From Prorocentrum cordatum (Eukaryota; Sar; Dinophyceae; Prorocentrales; Prorocentraceae), in the NCBI GenBank assembly GCA_963575745.1, contig CAUYUJ010014210.1:147501-211500 (forward strand): a DNA stretch of 64,000 bases, written 5' to 3'. The notes beneath the pieces were generated by a model. It did no database searches. It had not been told where the DNA came from and worked only from the letters and a program-made list of their open reading frames with translations. This document shows, in pieces, positions 43,337-54,692 of the stretch. The translations under genes were made by a program, and so were the position numbers. Position 1 is the stretch's first letter. Each line of letters opens with the position of its first letter.

Positions 43337-43673
43337 GGGGGCCACATGCGAACCCTGCCCCTACCCCCCCGATTTCTGATGGGGAGGGTGGGGTTCACTT
43401 CGCTCGGGAGCTCCCGAGCGAAGTGCTGCTCCCATCGCACTTCAGGACCACATCCCAAAAATAATTCTGAGCACCCAGAAAAGTGCCGAAAACGTGTCGA
43501 AACAGTGTCGAACGATTGTCTCCCAGAGCCCGACACGTGAAACCCTCCATTTGTCGGTACTTTCTTGGTGCTCGAAATTCTTCCTGGTGATCAAGGCGAA
43601 AGTAGGTTGGAACATCATCAACCTACCCCTCAGAGATCGTGGGGGGCAGGGGCAGGGTTCGCATGTGGCCCCC
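43337..43673. mobile_element. 337-bp inverted-repeat element with TA on both sides
   Basis: The left arm 43337-43384 (GGGGGCCACATGCGAACCCT ...) matches the reverse complement of 43626-43673 at nearly every position. The dinucleotide TA lies directly outside each end (43335-43336 and 43674-43675). The interior has no open gene and includes a perfect 30-bp palindrome. This fits a MITE of a TA-targeting DNA transposon group; the superfamily is inferred from the TA only. Confidence 0.7.
43396..43425. repeat. Perfect 30-bp palindrome
   Basis: CACTTCGCTCGGGAG is followed directly by its exact complement CTCCCGAGCGAAGTG. It sits near the left arm of the inverted-repeat element. Confidence 0.97.
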
Positions 43674-43675
43674 TA

Positions 43676-44058
43676 ACCAGGCGCACAGCACCAAACGCGT
43701 CGGGGGGCGGCGGCGAGGGACCGAAGAGCAGGCACCTCGGCCAGAGTCACGTGCGGCGGGGGGCAGCATGCGGCCGTCTGGCCCCTTCGACCCGACTGTT
43801 GCTCCGAGAAGGTGTGCGTCGCCAGGAAGGGCAGAAGACGCGCGCGCAATCACCCGTTCACTCACTCCTCCTGACTCCTCCCCACCTTCCCCCCCTTCGG
43901 AGCGGAAAGGGGAACGCGGGGCCGCGGCGAGGGAGCGCGCGACTCCTTCTCGAGCCGGTACTGCGTGTTCTGGGCAGCAATCGCAGCCTTCGTTTAGGAG
44001 ACGGCGTGGGGCAATGGAGGAGGACGGCGTAGCGGAAACGGGGGCGGGCAAAACATGG
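43676..44058. other. No gene recognised
   Basis: GC-rich sequence leading into a GGA tract. Nothing supported. Confidence 0.35.
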
Positions 44059-44340
44059 AGGGAGGAAGCAGGGGGGATGGAGGAAGAGGGGGGGGAGGAA
44101 GAGGGGGGGATGGAGGGAGGAAGGGAGAGGAACATTGGGGTGAGGCAGAGGGAGGAAGGGGGAGGAAGCGAGGGGGAGGAACATGGGGGGGAAGAAGCCG
44201 GGGGGGAAATGGAGGAAGCAGGGAGGGAGGGGCGCCGGCCGCGGAAGGCCGAGAGCGAAGGAGGAGAAGGAGCAGCAGCAGCAGGAGCGAAGGGAGGAGA
44301 ATGAAGAGATGGAGCAGAGGGGGAGGCCGAGGAGAACACT
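44059..44340. repeat. GGA/GGGGA polypurine tract
   Basis: Imperfect purine tract with GGGGGA blocks and a short CAG run at 44270. Confidence 0.8.
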
Positions 44341-44521
44341 GACGGGGAGGAAGAGGGCCGAGTGGGCCGAGTGAAGGCGGGCCTGCGCATCCCTGAGCTT
44401 CTGTTGGTCTGAAGCCTCGTGCTGGCGCAGCTCCTCACGCGTCGGCCCGGCGGGTTGGGGCAGGACCAGAGACGGCGGCACGGGATGGTGAAAGACGATG
44501 AAGAAGAAGAACAAGAAAAAG

Positions 44522-47500
44522 ACACGGTCGACCCACGAACCCAGAAAATAATATAGAAATCTAAGGCATGGCAACGCTTCAAAAGCACCTGATTGGAAGA
44601 CGGGCAACTGCAATGCTGAATGTATCGATCTTGATGTACCGTGCCGATGGCTGTGCTGCGCTGCGCCGTGCTGAATTGCGATGTGCCATGCCGCGATTGT
44701 GCTCTGTAATGTTGTGGATCGGGTCCTTCTTTGCATCCGAGTCCTGACCGAACTGATCTGGATCTTAAGCTCGAGCTGCCTGAGAACATAGTAGCTGCCC
44801 CACAGCGAATTGGCAAGGGGACATGCTAGGAGGACGCGCCGCGGAACGTTCCAAGGGACGCGCCAGGCGACGCGCCAGGCGACGTGCCAGGGGACGTGCC
44901 GTGGGGACGCACCGCGGGACGTGCCAAGGAGGCGCGTTACGTAACGTGCCAATGGACGTGCCACGGGACGTGCCAGGGGACGCGCCGCGCGGCGTGCCAG
45001 TGGACGCGCCGCGCGACGCGCCGCGCGACGTGCCAAGGGGATTCGCCACGGGACGCGCCAAGTTGCAATGCTGAATGTATCGATCTTGATGTACCGTGCC
45101 GAGGGGTGTGCTGCGCTGCGGAACGTTCCAGGGGACGCGCCAGGCGACGTGCCAGGGGACGTGCCACGGGGACGCACCGCGGGACGTGCCACGGGGACGC
45201 GTTACGGAACGTGCCAATGGACGTTCCACGGGACGTGCCAATGGGGACGCGCCGCGGGACGTGCCAGGGGGACTCGCCACGGGATGCGCCACGGAAAGTG
45301 CCAGGGAACGTGGCAGGTTGCAATGCTGAGTGTTTTGACCTTGATGTGCTGTGCCGAGGGGTGTGCTGCGCTGCGCCGTGCTGAATTGCGACGTGCCATG
45401 CCGCGATTGTGCTCTATAGCGTTGTGGATCGAGTCCTCCTTTGCATCCGAGTCCCGACCGAACTGATCTGGACCTTGAGCTCGAGCTGCCTAAGCAGATG
45501 GTAGCTGCCCCACAGCGAATTGGCAAGGGGACATGCTAGGAGGACGCGCCGCGGAACGTTCCAAGGGACGCGCCAGGCGACGTGCCAAGGGACGTGCCAT
45601 GGGGACGCACCGCGGGACGTGCCAAGGGGACGCGTTACGGAACGTGCCAATGGATGTGCCAATGGACGTGCCACGGGACGTGCCAAGGCGACGCGCCGCA
45701 CGACGTGCCAGGGGGATTCGCCACGGGACGCGCCACGGAACGCGCCAAGTTGCAATGCTGAATGTATCGATCTTGATGTACCGTGCCGAGGGGTGTGCTG
45801 TGCTGTGCCGTGCTGAGCTGCGATGTGCCATGCCACGATTGTGCTCTATAATGTTGTGGATCGAGTTCTCCTTTGCATCCGAGTCCTGACCGAACTGATA
45901 TGGATCTTGAGCTCGAGCTGCCTGAGCAGATGGTAGCTGCCCCAGAACTAATCGACAGGAGGACATGCCAGGAGGACGTGCCGCGGAACGTCCCAAGGGA
46001 CGCGCCAAGCGACGTGGCAGGGGACGTGCCATGGGCACGCACCGCGGGACGTGTCAATGGGGACGCGCCACGGAACGTGCCAATGGACGTGCACCGCGCG
46101 ACGTGCCAAAGGGACTCGCCACGGGACGCTCCGGTATCGATCTTGATGTACCGTGCTGAGGGGTGTGCTGTGCTGCGCCGTGCTGAGCTGCGATGTACCA
46201 TGCCACAATTGTGCTCTATAATGTTGTGGATCGAGTTCTCCTTTGCATCCGAGTCCTGACCGAACTGATATGGATCTTAAGCTCGAGCTGCCTGAGCACA
46301 TAATAGCTCCCTCAGAGCTAGCGGACAGGAACATGCCAGGAGGACACGCCGCGGAGCGTCCCAAGAGACGCGCCAAGCGACGTGCCAGGGGACGTGCCAT
46401 AGGGACGCACCGCGGGACGTGCCAAAAGGGACGCGCTATGGAACGTGCCGATGGACGTGCCACAGGACGCGCCACGGAACGTGCCAGGGAACGTGCGAGG
46501 TGACATGCCAGGGGGCATACGCGTCGTTTGAGCTCGGGACAACCATGTGAGCTACCCTTGTGTGTGGGACGTGGTTCCAACTCGGGACCGCCATGTTGGA
46601 TACTCCCTGGGTGGCGTGGACACGTGCAAGCACGCGGTTCCAACGCGGAACCACCATGTTAGATACCCACCTGGAACCACCATATTAGATACCCGCCTGG
46701 GTGGCCTGCACACCAGAAAACACGCGGCTCCAGCGCGGGACCACCATGTTAGATACCCCCTGTGGCCTGGTCACGTGAAAACACGTGGTTCCAGCTCGGG
46801 ACCACCACGTTAGATACCCACCTAGGTGCCCTGGACACGCGAAGCGACGTGGTTCCAGCTCAGGGCCAGCATGCTAGATATCCCCTTGGGTGGCGTGGAG
46901 ACGTGAAAACACGCGGTTCCAGCGCGGGGCCACCATGTTAGATACACCCTCTGGGCGACCTGGGCACGTGAAAACACGTGGTTCCAGCGCGGGACCACCA
47001 TCTTAGACACCCCCTGGGTGGATTCGACAAGTGAAACACGTGGCTCCAGCTCGGGACCAGCATGTTAGGTACCCACCTGGGTGGCGTGTACACGTGAAAA
47101 CACGTGGCCCCAGCGCGGGACCACCATGTTAGATACCCACCTGTGGTCTGGACATGTGAAAACGTGGTACCAGCTCGGGACCACCATGTTAGATACCCAC
47201 CTGGGTGCCCTGGACACGTGAAGCGACGTGGTTCCAGCTCGGGCACAACATGCTAGATACCCCCCTGTGTGGCCTGGACACGTGAAAACACGTGGCTCCA
47301 GTGCGGGACCACTATGTTAGATACACCATTTCTGTGCGGCCTGGACACGTGAAAACGCGTGGTACCAGCTCGGGACCACCATGTTAGATACCTACCTGGG
47401 TGCCCCGAACACGTGAAATGACGCGGCTCCAGCTCGGGACCACCAAGTTAGATAGCCCCTTTGGGTGGCGTGGACACGTAAAAACACGTGGCCCCAGTGC

Positions 47501-48063
47501 GGGACCACTATGTTAGATCCCCCATTTCTGCGCGCTGGACACGTGAAAACACGTGGTTCCAGCCAGGGGCCATCATGTTACATACCCACCTGGGTGGCCT
47601 GGACACGTGAAAACACGTGGCTCCAGCTCGGGACCACCACGCTAAATACCTCCTGGGCCCTCCTAGCGAAATTCCTGCAAACAACCAGCGAATGAATCGA
47701 GACATCCTCGAAATTCCTGCGCGCGGGACGCGGCACGCGCAAGACATCCTCGGAATTCCTGCGCGCGGGACGCTTTTCCGCGTCGCGGTCGGGGCTCCAG
47801 ACCTCGTTATTTCTTGTGGATTCCGTACAACATGCGCCGCACCTTTTTTTCACGAAGGAAAGCGGTGGTCTGCGGACACGTTATTGATCGAGGATCCGAA
47901 ATGGGGGGCAAACTTTCCTCGAGCGGGCACATGAAAAACACACTTGTTCAACTGACAATTCACTCTTGACCTCGTTATGAATCGCAGAATGTTCTCGCCA
48001 GCCCTAGAGCCGGCGGTTCTGGGGGAAAACCAAGAAAACCCTGGGCCTACGCCCTTTCCGGGA
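44522..48063 (+). repeat. Composite repeat 5: longest copy, several arrays
   Basis: The head is diverged (ACACGGTCGACCCACGAACC). About 420-bp blocks starting CAATGCTGAATGTATCGATC repeat at 44612, 45066, 45752 and, shortened, 46133. Each carries a 10-13-bp array of GGACGTGCCA type. A 63-bp array follows (46530-47655), with GGGACCACCATGTTAGATAC and GACACGTGAAAACACGTGG. Next is GAAATTCCTGCGCGCGGGAC (47719 on), the module shared with 9793-9950, and a tail ending GCCCTTTCCGGGAT. Confidence 0.8.
46530..47655 (+). repeat. 63-bp minisatellite within composite repeat 5
   Basis: About 17 units of GGGACCACCATGTTAGATAC plus CC(A)CCTGGGTGGCCTGGACAC and GTGAAAACACGTGGTTCCAG. Unit length varies around 63 bp. 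CACGTG occurs twice per unit, separated by AAAA. A second array is at 53424-53700. Confidence 0.85.
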
Positions 48064-48151
48064 TAGAAGAAGAAGAGGAAGACGAAGAGGAAGAAGAAGA
48101 AGAAGAAGAGCAAGAAGAAGAAGAATAAGAAGAATAAGAAGAAGAAGAAGA

Positions 48152-48190
<39 letters not shown>

Positions 48191-48210
48191 AGAGCAAGAA
48201 GAAGAGCAGC
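48064..48210. repeat. GAA trinucleotide repeat
   Basis: AAG/GAA repeat starting directly after the composite tail. Confidence 0.9.
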
Positions 48211-48465
48211 AGGGACGGGGAGCGGGGCACGGCGTGGTGTACGCGCACGCAGGTCCCCAGTCCTGTGCCTGCTTCCGAAGCGCCAGGCCCCGGAGAGGCC
48301 CGGGCCTCCCCCCCCGGACGAGCTGCGGCCTCCCCGCCTCCCGGGCGCCCCGTGCGGAGCGCTCCCCAGGCCTTCTGGGCCTCCCGGGCGCCCCCGCTGG
48401 GCCTCCACAGCGGGCCCAGGGCGGTCAGGAGAGCGGCCAGACGGCCCCTCCGCCTCCTCCGCCTC

Positions 48466-48695
48466 CCCCTCCTCCTCCTCCTCCTCCTCCTCCGCCTCCT
48501 CCTCCTCCGCCTCCTCCTCCTCCTCCGCCTCCTCCTCCTCCGCCTCCTCCTCCTCCTCCTCCGCCTCCTCCTCCTCCTCCTCATCGTCCTCCGCCTCCTC
48601 CTCCGCCTCCTCCTCCGCCACCTCCTCCACCTCCTCCTCCTCCTCCTCCTCTGCCTCCTCCTCCGCCACCTCCTCCTCCACCTCCCGGTCGCGGA
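48466..48695. repeat. TCC/GCC microsatellite
   Basis: TCC runs with regular CGCC interruptions. Poly-Pro or Glu/Ala frames result. Confidence 0.9.
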
Positions 48696-49286
48696 CAACA
48701 GCGACGACGACGAATTCCTGGGAACCCCTTGAGGTTCTCTGGGAACCCTGGAAGATTCCTTGAGACATGCGGGGAAAGCAATGTTAAATGCGTGCTGCTG
48801 GCACTGCCCCCTGCGGGGCCTCTGAAGCAAATGGCAGCGGAGGTGGCGAAGCACTGCCGCTGCAGACCCCGCCTCTCCCGCTCCGAACGAAAACGGTGTA
48901 CGTAAAATTACCTTGCCAGAGGCGGATCGGCGACACATCGGCGATGTGGGTCATCGGGCCCCTGCGGCACGAAAGAACCCCACTGGCACAGCATGCATAC
49001 CCGGCGCAGGCACGCCGAAGGCGGCGCGAGCCGCCACTGGCTCTCACCGCTCCAGTGGAGACAAATCAAAGACCCTGAGGCGCTGTGGCGGAAGAGGGCA
49101 CGTTTGCAAAAACTCGCATGTCCTCAAGGTGGGTCTCCGGGCTACTCCACGGAGGCACCCCCAACAAAACAGGAGGTGATACGCAGCAGCACCGCCACTG
49201 GGCCGTGCTCTGGAATCCCACTTTTGACAGCGTGACCGGGGGGGGAGGGGGGGGGGCGATCACTAGCGCTATCGCCCAGACTAAGA
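48696..49286 (+). CDS. Exon candidate near 48993-49235, unknown protein
   Basis: The plus strand reads RHWLSPLQWRQIKDPEALWR, then KRARLQKLACPQGGSPGYST, then EAPPTKQEVIRSS. Composition is protein-like. A second frame over the same bases (CGGRGHVCKNSHVLKV) also looks plausible. Borders are unknown and I assign no function. The rest of the interval holds no gene. Confidence 0.3.
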
Positions 49287-50735
49287 ACATGATCGACCCA
49301 CGAACCCGGAAAGGAATATAGATATGTAAAGCATAGCAACGTTTCAAAGACACCTGATTGGGCGACGGGCACATGCAATGCTGAATGTATCGATCTTGAT
49401 GTACTGTGCCGAGGGCTGTGCTGTGCTACGCCGTGCTGAACTGCGACGTGCCATGCCACGATTGTGCTCTATATACTATATAGCGTTGTGGATCGAGTCC
49501 TCCCTGGCATCCGAGACCTGACCGAACTGATCTGGATCTTAAGCTCGAGCTGCCTGAGCAGATGGTAGCTGCCCCAGAACTAATCGACAGAGGGGACATG
49601 CCAGGAGGACGCGCCGCGGAACGTCCCAAGGGACGCGCCAGGCGACGTGGCAGGGGACTTGCCATGGGCACGCACCGCGGGACGTGCCAGGGGACGCGCC
49701 GCGCGACGTGCCAGGTGGATTCGCCACGGAACGCGCCAAGGAACGTGCCAAAGTGTAATGTTGAGTGTATCGATCTTGATGTACCATGACGACGGCTGTG
49801 CTGTGCTGCGCCGTGCTGAACTGCGATGTGCCATGCCACGATTGTGCTCTATATAGCGTTGTGGATCGAGTCCTCCCTGGCATCCGAGTCCTGACCGAAC
49901 TGATCTGGATCTTAAGCTCGAGCTGCCTGAGCAGATGGTAGCTGCCCCAGAACTAATCGACAGGGGGACATGCCAGGAGGACGCGCCGCGGAACGTCCCA
50001 AGGGACGCGCCAAGCGACGTGCCAGGGGGATTGCCATGGGCACGAACCGCGGGACGTGCCAAGGGGACGCGCTACGGAACGTGCCAATGGACGCTCACCG
50101 CGCGACGTGCCAGGGGGACTCGCCAAGGGACGCTCTGATATCGATATTGATGTACCGTGCCGACGGCTGTGCTGTGCCTGGGCGACCTGGACACGTGAAA
50201 ACACGCGTTTCGCTCAAGACGTTCTCAGCACATCCTCATGCTAAGACATCCGCCTGGGCAACCTGGGCACGTGCAAACAAGCGTCTCGATCGAGACTTCC
50301 TCGACACATCCTCATGCTAGACAACCGCCTGAGCGACCTTGACACGTGAAAACAAGCCTCTGGTTCGAAACATCCTCAACAAATCCTGGCGCTGGACCTC
50401 TGCCTGGGCAACCTGGAGGCGTGAAACCAAGCGTCTCGCTCGAGACATCCTCAAGACCTGGGCACGTGAAAACAAGCATTTCACTTGAGAGATCCTCTGA
50501 ATTCAGGTCCCCAGGAGAGGACAATCTATAACACAAAACAAGCGTTTCGCTCGAGACATCCTCAACATATTCTGAACAACAAGCGTATCGCTCGAGACAT
50601 CCTCAAATGTTAATTCGGCAGTCCACCTCGACTTCGATATTTATCGCAAAAGAATTTCGCCGGCCCACCTCAAGTCAAACCCGGGGGGACCCGAACTAAA
50701 AGAGAACCCTGGGCCTATGCCCTTTCCGGGAAAAA
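49287..50735 (+). repeat. Composite repeat 6: complete
   Basis: The head has a clean GATCGACCCACGAACCCGG. Two CAATGCTGA/TAATGTTGA blocks (49375 and 49755) carry 10-13-bp arrays. 74-75-bp GACACGTGAAAAC / CTCGAGACATCC modules lie at 50165-50600. The tail (50612-50735) ends GCCCTTTCCGGGAAAAA. Confidence 0.85.
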
Positions 50736-50806
50736 CATGCCCCAAGCGGCCCCAGACACACCCCCAAGACGTCTGAAGAAGGGCACCCCAAAGCAGCTCC
50801 AACGCA
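50736..50806. repeat. Short CCCCAAG-type stretch between two composite repeats
   Basis: GCCCCAAGCGGCCCCAGACA and CACCCCCAAGACG belong to the CCCCAAGANGG family. It is the only host-like DNA between repeats 6 and 7. Confidence 0.5.
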
Positions 50807-51604
50807 ACATGATCGACCCACAAGCCCGGAAAGGAATATAGAAATGTAACGCATGGCAACGTTTCAAAGGCACCTGATTGGGCGACGGGCACATGCAATG
50901 CTGAATGTATCGATCTTGATGTACTGTGCCGACGGCTGTGCTGTGCTACGCCGTGCTGAACTGCGATGTGCCATGCCGCGATTGTGCTCTATATAGCGTT
51001 GTGGATCGAGTCCTCCCTGGCATCCGAATCCTCACCGAACTGATCTGGATCTTAAGCTCGAGCTGCCTGAGCAGATGGTAGCTGCCCCAGAACTAATCGA
51101 CAGAGGGGACATGCCAGGAGGACGCGCCGCGGAACGTCCCAAGGGACGCGCCAGGCGACGTGCCAGCAGACGTGCCATGGGCACGCACCGCGGGACGTGC
51201 CAAGGGGACGCGCTACGGAACGTGCCAATGAACGTGCCGGGGGACGTGCCAGGGGACGCGCCGCGCGACGTGCCAGGTGGACTCGCCACGGAACGCGCCA
51301 AGGAATGCGCCAAGGTGCAATGTTGAGTGTATCGATCTTGATGTACCGTGACGACGGCTGTGCTGTGCTGCGCCGTGCTGAACTGCGATGTGCCATGCCG
51401 CGATTGTGCTCTATATAGCGTTGTGGATCGAGTCCTCTTTGCATCCGAGTCCTGACCGAACTGATCTGGATCTTAAGCTCGAGCTGCCTGAGCAGATGGT
51501 AGCTGCCCCAGAGCTAATTGACAGGCGGACATGCCAGGAGGACGCGCCGCGGAACGTCTCGAGACATCCTCGAAATTCCTGCGCGCAGGACGCGGCCCCC
51601 AGGA
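50807..51604 (+). repeat. Composite repeat 7: tail missing
   Basis: Head, two CAATGCTGA/CAATGTTGA blocks (50897 and 51317) with 10-13-bp arrays, then CTCGAGACATCCTCGAAATT and CCTGCGCGCAGGACGCGG. It stops at host coding-like DNA. Confidence 0.8.
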
Positions 51605-52620
51605 GGCGAATTCTGCGGGCGAGAGCTGCCGACGAAGCAGGCGCCCGTGCTCGCCCCTGACGCCCCCCAGTCGCGCGCGGCGAAGACCCTTCAAATCGTT
51701 GAGTGGACGGCGACCGGAATCGCCCACCTTCCGACTCGCGGGCTCCACGTTCGCGTGGCCGTGCTCCTCGTAGTGTGCCGGCAAGTGGCGTCGCAGGGGG
51801 TCCGCCTGCCAGGCGGGCCGCTGCCCTTCCGGGATCCCGTCAACCAGCTGCTGCCACTGCGCCACGTCGCTCGGCGCGAGCTGCTCGCCGGTGGAGGCGC
51901 CCACGTGCCTGCGCGCGAGAGCGCTCTGAAGGTCACGCGACGCCCAGAGGTCGTCGTCGTCGCGGAGCTCTGCGGCCTCCGAGGGCCCCGCAGCGTGGGA
52001 AGGCCAGCCCCCGCGCCGCTGGAGGTTCTCGCCAACCGCGCGCAAGCGTAGATCCTCTGGGCACGATCTAACGAGCAGCTCCTCCCGCGCCGCGTCGACA
52101 CCACGACGCTCGTTGACATCCTTCTGCGCCGCAGGCAAGCCCGCAGCCTTCGCCTCGCGCAGCGCGGATGTGGAATCCCACGTCCGCCTGCGAAGCGCCG
52201 CCCTGCGTTCGGCGTCCATGGCGGTGGCCGTGCCTGGAGTCCGCTCTCGGGTCTGTCGCACGGCCTCCAGGACGTCGTCCACGATCTGCATTTGCTTCCT
52301 TTTGCGGGTAGAGATGTTGAAAGCCCTGGCCGCTGCCAGTCGTCATCGAGAGCAATCCCTGCCTCGATCTGTTACTGCCGTTCCATGCGGCGAGCGCTCT
52401 CGAGGTCATAGCGACTGCGCAGCAGGCGCTGTCGCAAATCATCCGTGGCCAAAGAAATCAGCAAGTCCCGACACGCATCGCCGTCTCGCCGGTTTCGACT
52501 GGCATAGTCTCGCGGCGGCAAGGGCGGGCCTTCGTCCGCGGCGGCGGGCCTCTTCTTCAGGCCAGGCTTGCTCCTGCCGCCCTCGAGACCCCAGAAGTCC
52601 GCCTCCCTGGGGAGGACTCC
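51605..52620 (-). pseudogene. Broken gene for a charged helical protein, unknown family
   Basis: The minus strand begins near 52620 with KKRPAAADEGPPLPPRDYAS and DLLISLATDDLRQRLLRSRY, then DLESARRMERQ and TAA (52372-52374). The frame continues briefly (QIEAGIALDDDW). It shifts to AFNISTRKRKQMQIVDDVLE and AVRQTRERTPGTATAMDAER, then DVNERRGVDAAREELLVRSC and QWQQLVDGIPEGQRPAWQAD. The protein is helical and rich in Arg, Glu, Leu and Ala. A stop plus a frame change within about 40 bp suggests decay, though an intron there is possible. Composite repeats 7 and 8 abut both ends. Family not recognised. Confidence 0.45.
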
Positions 52621-52639
52621 TGGGGCCTCCTGGGGTGGC

Positions 52640-53925
52640 CTCTGAGGCATTAGGAACCCGCGTGTTTTCACGCTTGTCCCGCTCTGAGGCGTTAGGAGAC
52701 CAAGTATTTTCACGCTTGTCCCGCTCTGAAGCGTTAGGAGACCATGCGTCTTCACGCTTGTCCCGTTCTCGGGCGTTAGGGACCCAAGTGCTTTCACGCA
52801 TGTCCCGCTCTCGGGCGTTCGGAACCCACGTGTTTTCACGCTTGTCCCGCGCTGGGGCGTTAGGGACCTACGTGTTTTCACGCTTGTCCCGCGCTGGGGC
52901 GTTGGGGACCACGCTCGTGCCGATCTCGGGCGTTAGGAGCCCACGTGTTTTCACGCTTGTCCCGCTCTCGGGAGTTAGGAACCCATGTGTTTTCGCGCTT
53001 GTCCCGCTCTCGGGCGTTAGGAACCATGTGCTTTCACGCTCGTGCCGATCTCGGGCGTTAAGAACCCACGTGTTTGCTTGTCCCGCCCTGGGGCGTTAGG
53101 AGCCCACGTGTTTTCAAGCTCGTCCCGGCGTTTGGAACCATGTGTTTTCACGCTTGTCCCGCCCTGGGGCGTTAGGAACCCACGTGTTTTCACGCTTGAC
53201 CCGCCCTGGGGCGTTAGGAACCATGTATTTTCGCATGTCTGAGCTACCCAAGGGGGAATCTCTAATTAGCATGTGGTCGTCTGGGCCCCCCATAGTGGAT
53301 GGAGGGCACAGAAGGCACAAAAAAACAACGCATCGACACCAAATGTGTAATAACTTAACACGTTCCGTCCAGGGGCCCTGGGGAGGCCTCCTGGGGCCTC
53401 CTGGGGGCCTGGACGCGTGAAAACACATGGTTCCAGCTCGGGACCACCATGTTAGATACCCCCTGCTTGGCCTGGACACGTGAAAACACGTGGTTCCAGC
53501 TCGGGACCACCATGTTAGATACCTACCTGGGAGGCCTGGATACGCGAAAACACGTGGTTCCAGCTCGGGACCACCATGATAGATACCCCCCTGCTCGGCC
53601 TGGACACGTAAAAACAAGTGGTTCCAGCTCGGGACCACCATGTTAAATACCTACCTGGGTGTGGCCGTGACACGTGAAAACACGTGGTTTCCGCTCGTAC
53701 GGAATGCACTTCTTCGACCAACTGTGTCCCACACCCTGTGATTTATCGATCGGGATTTCAAAAACCAGCGTTTCGCTAGGGACATCCTCAAGATCTTAAT
53801 TCGCCGGCCCTAGGCGACCCCGTTATTTATCGCACAAGAAATTCGCCGGCCCTACAGCCGTCAAAACCGAGAGGAAACCGTCTGAAAGAGAACCCCATGG
53901 GCCCACGCCCTTTCCGGCAAAAAAA
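52640..53925 (+). repeat. Composite repeat 8: headless, with an inverted 42-bp array
   Basis: A 42-bp array (52640-53235; unit GCGTTAGGAACCCACGTGTT plus TTCACGCTTGTCCCGCTCTC) is the reverse complement of the 14735-15475 array type. It is followed by 53240-53420 unique DNA and a 63-bp array (53424-53700). CACCCTGTGATTTATCGATC follows, then a tail (53795-53925) ending GCCCTTTCCGGCAAAAA. Confidence 0.8.
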
Positions 53926-54692
53926 CATAGAACAGACCAGTGCATATCCATGATGTGGGCCTCGTTTGGCTCTCTCGGGCGTCTCGCCGCTTGGGCCCCC
54001 CTCGCTCGCCCGCCCTCGCTATACTTCTCGACGTATACCGAGGTGCCCCTGGACCGAACCCGGCCCAGAGTCTTGGACTAAAACGGGGCCCTCCCAAAGG
54101 GGTCGGCGCCCGGCCCAGAGCCGTCGAGGCGCTCGGCCGGGACAGCGCCCGGCGTGGCCCACGCGCGAGACCGAGAGGGATCGGGGTCGGTGGCCATTAG
54201 GGCGTACGTCCCGCAAGACGTATATGGAGGTATCCCTGGGCCGAAAGCAACCCAGAATCGTCGCTGCCATGGGCTGGCAAGAACCACAGCACGGCCACAG
54301 TGCAGCTTGGAAGCCTGTGGCATTCCAGGCCCCAGGGCCAGCCGGCCCAACGCGCGCGCAGTCCAAGAAGAATCCCCCTCGCGGCCCCTCGTGGCCCTTG
54401 CCGCGCCAGGGCTGCTCGGCTCGAGCGCTCTTAAACTCTCCTCCTTTTTTCCTGTGGTCATCTTGGACCTTTTCGCCTCTTGGAACACCGCCTGGACTGG
54501 TCTTCCGAGCCGCGCCCAACCGTGGCCACGAGGGGGTGCCCTCGAAAACCCACCCAACAATCGGGGCACAGACCGGAAGCGCAGGGCAGAGGAACGCCAG
54601 GAAGAGGGAGTCAGGCGCAGTCATGTTTGCACGCGGAGGCACGGGCGGAGCTCCGCGCGCGCATCCGGAGCGGGGTGGCTCACGGATCAAAA
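53926..54692. other. Host island, no gene recognised
   Basis: GACGTATA(C/T)(C/G)GAGGT and CCCTGG(A/G)CCGAA occur in both 54030-54060 and 54217-54247, suggesting an old duplication. Frames are open on both strands, with no clear exon. Confidence 0.35.

Noticed and set aside
46530-47655. CRISPR-like array
   Set aside because: Units are contiguous with no unique spacers, vary in length and lie in a eukaryotic satellite context.
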